Assembly (NCBI GenBank): GCA_022792755.1 | Contig: JAAWBP010000151.1 | Span: forward strand, 1-5,292 | DNA: 5,292 nucleotides | Direction: 5' to 3' | Origin: Oscillospiraceae bacterium | Lineage (GTDB): Bacteria; Bacillota; Clostridia; Oscillospirales; Ruminococcaceae | Shown here: positions 5,056-5,292 of the stretch, piece by piece | Layout: every line of letters starts with the position of its first letter | How positions within the stretch are numbered: position 1 is the first letter of the stretch | The notes under the pieces: generated by a model | What the model was told of the DNA's origin: nothing | Database searches by the model: none | The model's input: only the letters and a program-made list of their open reading frames with translations | Program-made: the position numbers and the translations under genes

Positions 5056-5088
5056 TTCAATTATTTAATTTCAGTATAAATAATTGAA
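5056..5088. repeat. 12-bp perfect inverted repeat, probable operator of the HTH gene
   Basis: TTCAATTATTTA (5056-5067) and TAAATAATTGAA (5077-5088) are exact inverted copies separated by 9 bp. After a 2-bp mismatch the symmetry resumes with CCC (5051-5053) against GGG (5091-5093). The arm centres are 21 bp apart, two DNA turns, which suits a dimeric HTH regulator. The repeat spans the -10 and part of the spacer of the promoter at 5073-5101. Confidence 0.72.
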
Positions 5089-5101
5089 AGGGGCTTACCA
5101 A
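5073..5101 (-). promoter_or_regulatory. Sigma-A promoter of the HTH gene
   Basis: On the minus strand TTGGTA (5101-5096) is followed after exactly 17 nt by TATACT (5078-5073), matching 4 and 5 of 6 consensus bases. The start near 5066 gives a leader of about 24 nt up to the ATG. The inverted repeat at 5056-5088 would block this promoter if occupied. Confidence 0.68.
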
Positions 5102-5292
5102 TCTGTAGTTATATGCGTGCTGTTATTTGCAGGTAGGCTGTCTGCCGCGTTTTTTGAGAGGGAAATCACAGGTCGTCAAGCCGATAAAATTTAACCGGCT
5201 GTAAACAAAAAGGTCATATATGGGCATCTTTTAAAAAAGACTATGATACCCTCGGTTGACAAGGGCAGACATGGTTTTGCAGGACGGGAAGC
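5102..5292. other. Right-hand intergenic end, no supported gene
   Basis: No frame in this AT-rich stretch has support. A short symmetric element, AGCCG (5179-5183) and CGGCT (5196-5200), is too small to interpret. An ATG at 5271 with AAGGG just upstream opens a frame (MVLQDGK) to the window edge and could start a plus-strand gene. Only seven codons are visible, so it is not called. Confidence 0.5.

Noticed and set aside
5179..5200. AGCCG..CGGCT inverted repeat
   Set aside because: Five-base arms with a 12-base AT-rich centre are expected by chance, and no gene or promoter is attached.
5271..5292. Possible start of a plus-strand gene (ATG with AAGGG upstream)
   Set aside because: Only seven codons lie in the window. 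The TTGACA at 5256-5261 has no -10 at the right spacing, and nothing identifies a product.

Overview
The window looks like chromosomal or accessory DNA from a GC-rich member of the Clostridia (Bacillota), perhaps an Oscillospiraceae-like gut or rumen bacterium. This rests on strong GGAGG-type ribosome binding sites, GC-rich third codon positions inside genes beside AT-rich intergenic DNA, sigma-A-like promoters, and the gene content. The taxonomic placement is an inference and has not been tested by any search.

Layout, left to right. (1) Bases 1-264, minus strand: the first 88 codons of a GH120-type beta-xylosidase, cut by the window edge, with its RBS and a candidate promoter. (2) Bases 265-948: a gene-poor stretch holding imperfect tandem repeats with a period near 177 bp, a compact three-way-junction fold inside them, and the terminator of the next gene. 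(3) Bases 949-1875, minus strand: an AEC (auxin efflux carrier) family permease with a TTG start. (4) Bases 1876-2214: a divergent control region with a leader hairpin, a possible 55-codon minus-strand gene carrying a CPGC motif, and two CCCC/GGGG palindromes of the CsoR operator type around a sigma-A promoter. (5) Bases 2215-4695, plus strand: a two-gene metal-resistance operon made of a CsoR-family repressor and a P1B-type ATPase. The ATPase has a Cys/His-rich N-terminus in place of a ferredoxin-like HMA domain. It ends at a strong hairpin terminator that can also serve the convergent gene. (6) Bases 4791-5042, minus strand: a small Cro/CI-type HTH regulator whose promoter is overlapped by a perfect 12-bp inverted repeat. 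(7) Bases 5102-5292: no supported gene.

The best-understood unit is the metal operon. The repressor probably binds the palindromes at its own promoter and releases them when it binds its inducer. That would allow synthesis of the ATPase, which exports metal from the cytoplasm. The interesting tension is that the sensor has the Cys-His-Cys ligand set typical of Cu(I) CsoR proteins, while the pump has the transmembrane signature of Zn/Cd/Pb exporters. The xylosidase, the AEC permease and the HTH regulator are separate transcription units with no evident link to metal handling. I see no convincing new multi-gene system. The items most worth a second look are the sensor/pump mismatch with the unusual N-terminus, the possible metal-controlled divergent small gene, and the structured repeats at 517-854.
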